In this document: in pieces, positions 4,306 to 5,574 of the stretch
Layout of the letters: every line of letters starts with the position of its first letter
Position numbering within the stretch: the first letter of the stretch is position 1
Origin: Candidatus Competibacteraceae bacterium
GTDB taxonomy: Bacteria; Pseudomonadota; Gammaproteobacteria; Competibacterales; Competibacteraceae
Length of the DNA stretch: 5,574 nucleotides
Assembly: GCA_020445005.1 (NCBI GenBank)
Contig: JAGRHM010000220.1
Coordinates: 1-5,574 of the forward strand
Reading direction: 5' to 3'
The notes under the pieces: model-generated
What the model was told of the DNA's origin: nothing
The model's database searches: none
The model's input: only the letters and a program-made list of their open reading frames with translations
Position numbers and translations under genes: made by a program

Positions 4306-5574
4306 TTACTTCGCCCCCTTCACCACGAAGTCGTCAAATTCAGCAGCATTTTCAATACCTCCACCAGAATTAGCGGATACACCTATTCTGCCGTTCTTCT
4401 GCAGGAGTGTATGTGTGCCTGCCTCTGTCCAGTCTTTACCGTCAACGCTAACTCGTGCGATAAATTTGACGCCAGATCGCTCAATTTGCAGATACCAAGT
4501 TTCAGAATTATTGGCCAACTCCTTGAGTTCACGATCTCCAATCTTTGCACTGAATTCTCCGAATCTAATTGAGTTCGCCTGCCCATTGACCACTTTTGTG
4601 AAGGTAGGCCGACGACCTATCGCACAACAGTAACCTTGTAGCCCAAAGGAGAGCAGATTCTTTTCATCAACCCAGTAAAGCAACCCTGCCCAGTTTTTCT
4701 CTGTTATTTGCGTATCCATTTTGACGGTAACCACAAAGTTTCCCGAAAAGGGCTGCTGCACCAATGCAAGATTGCTAGTTTCATTGGAGCCTACAATTAA
4801 AAGCTTGCCATCGGAGAGAGTGAGTCGGTTGGAGTCGAGATTCAAAACCTCCCACGACTCACCCAGCTCATCCCGGTCGAAATGATCCTCAAACAATACT
4901 TCAGCAGCGGGTTTGGAAGGAGGCGGCGCAGTCTGTGCGACCTTTACCGGCGGCCGGGGCGCCACCACTTCCTTCTGCACTTCCGCCAAGGCAACCGTCA
5001 ATTGCTCGGCATTGGCGGCAGCGAAATATTTGCCCTTGCCCTCCTTGGCAATACAGTTGAGCTGTTGGGTCTCATCGGGCGTGACATCGAAGCCCACCAC
5101 ATGGATACGCAGGTTAGCTCCTGTCTTGGTCACCGCCTGCGCCGCCCGACACGGATCACCCTCGCAGGTTTCCTTGCCGTCGCTGACCACCACCACTGAA
5201 GCACTGCCCTCCGTCTGTTGAAGCTGTAAAGCCGCCAATTCGATCGCTCCGGTCAAAGGCGTTTTTCCTTTCGGGCTGACATTGTGCAAAGCCTGAACGA
5301 TGGTGGCGCGATCGCTACCGATGGGCGCTAGCAGGGCAATATCGTTGCAGTCATCCTTGCGGTTGTGCCCATACACCATCAACCCGGCGTTCACGTCGGA
5401 TGGAAGTTTACGGAGCATGTCCGTCATGACCGTTTTGGCGATGTCGATTTTTGGCTGGTCGCCGACCTTTGCCCACATGCTGCCCGAGCCGTCCAGCACG
5501 AACAGGACCGTGGGTGCATTGGCGCGGACGCTGCCTGATCCACAAAGACCAAGCATCAGACTGGCAATTAGGAT
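4306..5574 (-). CDS. Secreted von Willebrand factor A domain protein with C-terminal lectin-like domain, N-terminus cut by the window edge
   Basis: The frame is open to the right edge, where it reads ILIASLMLGLCG...SVRANA, a signal-peptide core with an ANA cleavage site, so only a few N-terminal residues are missing. Numbering from the in-window ATG at 5556 (416 residues), the vWA domain spans about 15-195. Its metal-adhesion site is complete: DGSGS (D22, S24, S26), T99 in GKTPLT and D126 in VSDGKETC. Cysteines in DDCND, ETCEGDPC and LNCIA probably form disulfides in the periplasm. A proline-rich linker (about 196-220, PRPPVKVAQTAPPPSKP) leads to a concanavalin/laminin-G-like beta-sandwich (about 222-415) starting FEDHFDRDELGESWEV. 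The family is widespread but its ligands are mostly unknown; binding of a protein or glycan outside the membrane is the likely role. The vWA part is GC-richer (about 57-63% in sampled lines) than the C-terminal part (about 42-52%), which suggests a fusion of modules. It converges on the two-gene operon. Confidence 0.87.
   Translation of the reverse strand: MLIASLMLGLCGSGSVRANAPTVLFVLDGSGSMWAKVGDQPKIDIAKTVMTDMLRKLPSDVNAGLMVYGHNRKDDCNDIALLAPIGSDRATIVQALHNVSPKGKTPLTGAIELAALQLQQTEGSASVVVVSDGKETCEGDPCRAAQAVTKTGANLRIHVVGFDVTPDETQQLNCIAKEGKGKYFAAANAEQLTVALAEVQKEVVAPRPPVKVAQTAPPPSKPAAEVLFEDHFDRDELGESWEVLNLDSNRLTLSDGKLLIVGSNETSNLALVQQPFSGNFVVTVKMDTQITEKNWAGLLYWVDEKNLLSFGLQGYCCAIGRRPTFTKVVNGQANSIRFGEFSAKIGDRELKELANNSETWYLQIERSGVKFIARVSVDGKDWTEAGTHTLLQKNGRIGVSANSGGGIENAAEFDDFVVKGAK

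Noticed and set aside
5530..5574. A lipoprotein signal (lipobox) at the start of the von Willebrand factor A protein
   Set aside because: The sequence before the cysteine is LGL-C, with leucine at the -1 position where a small residue is needed; the ANA site further on fits signal peptidase I better.

Overview
The window looks like a piece of a proteobacterial chromosome, most likely gammaproteobacterial. The sequence evidence for this is a MASE1-like/PAS/GGDEF signalling protein, a type I restriction hsdR remnant next to a ygjP-type gene, the start of what looks like a pyrophosphate-dependent phosphofructokinase gene, and a short GGCGGAATA palindromic repeat of a kind scattered through many gammaproteobacterial genomes. 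The genus cannot be fixed from the sequence alone. Base composition is patchy: the ygjP-like gene is clearly GC-richer than its neighbours, and the 2.62-2.93 kb intergenic stretch and the 3' half of the last gene are AT-richer. This fits an accessory region assembled from pieces.

Layout: (1) 1-1395, plus strand: a diguanylate cyclase whose reading frame is open to the left edge, so its N-terminus is probably cut off. (2) 1462-2190, minus: an intact YgjP-like (DUF45) zinc metallopeptidase. (3) 2180-2622, minus: a graveyard immediately upstream of it, holding a frameshifted and internally deleted hsdR remnant, a palindromic repeat, and the first ~30 codons of a phosphofructokinase-like gene. 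(4) 2623-2934: a non-coding, AT-rich stretch with a plausible plus-strand promoter. (5) 2935-4176, plus: a tight two-gene unit made of a small peptidoglycan-binding-domain protein, whose 5' end carries five copies of a pentanucleotide, and a 286-residue protein I do not recognise. (6) 4177-4305: two hairpins between convergent genes. (7) 4308 to the right edge, minus: a secreted von Willebrand factor A protein with a C-terminal lectin-like beta-sandwich, cut by the window end inside its signal peptide.

Functionally, the cyclase is a membrane-anchored c-di-GMP signalling protein with no visible link to the rest. The ygjP gene is probably the surviving tail of a lost type I restriction locus. 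The most interesting part is the peptidoglycan-binding plus unknown gene pair. The two genes abut with no spacer, sit in an otherwise decayed region, and have a slippable repeat at the start of the first gene. They are the best candidate here for an undescribed two-component module, possibly cell-wall or secretion related, but that is inference only.
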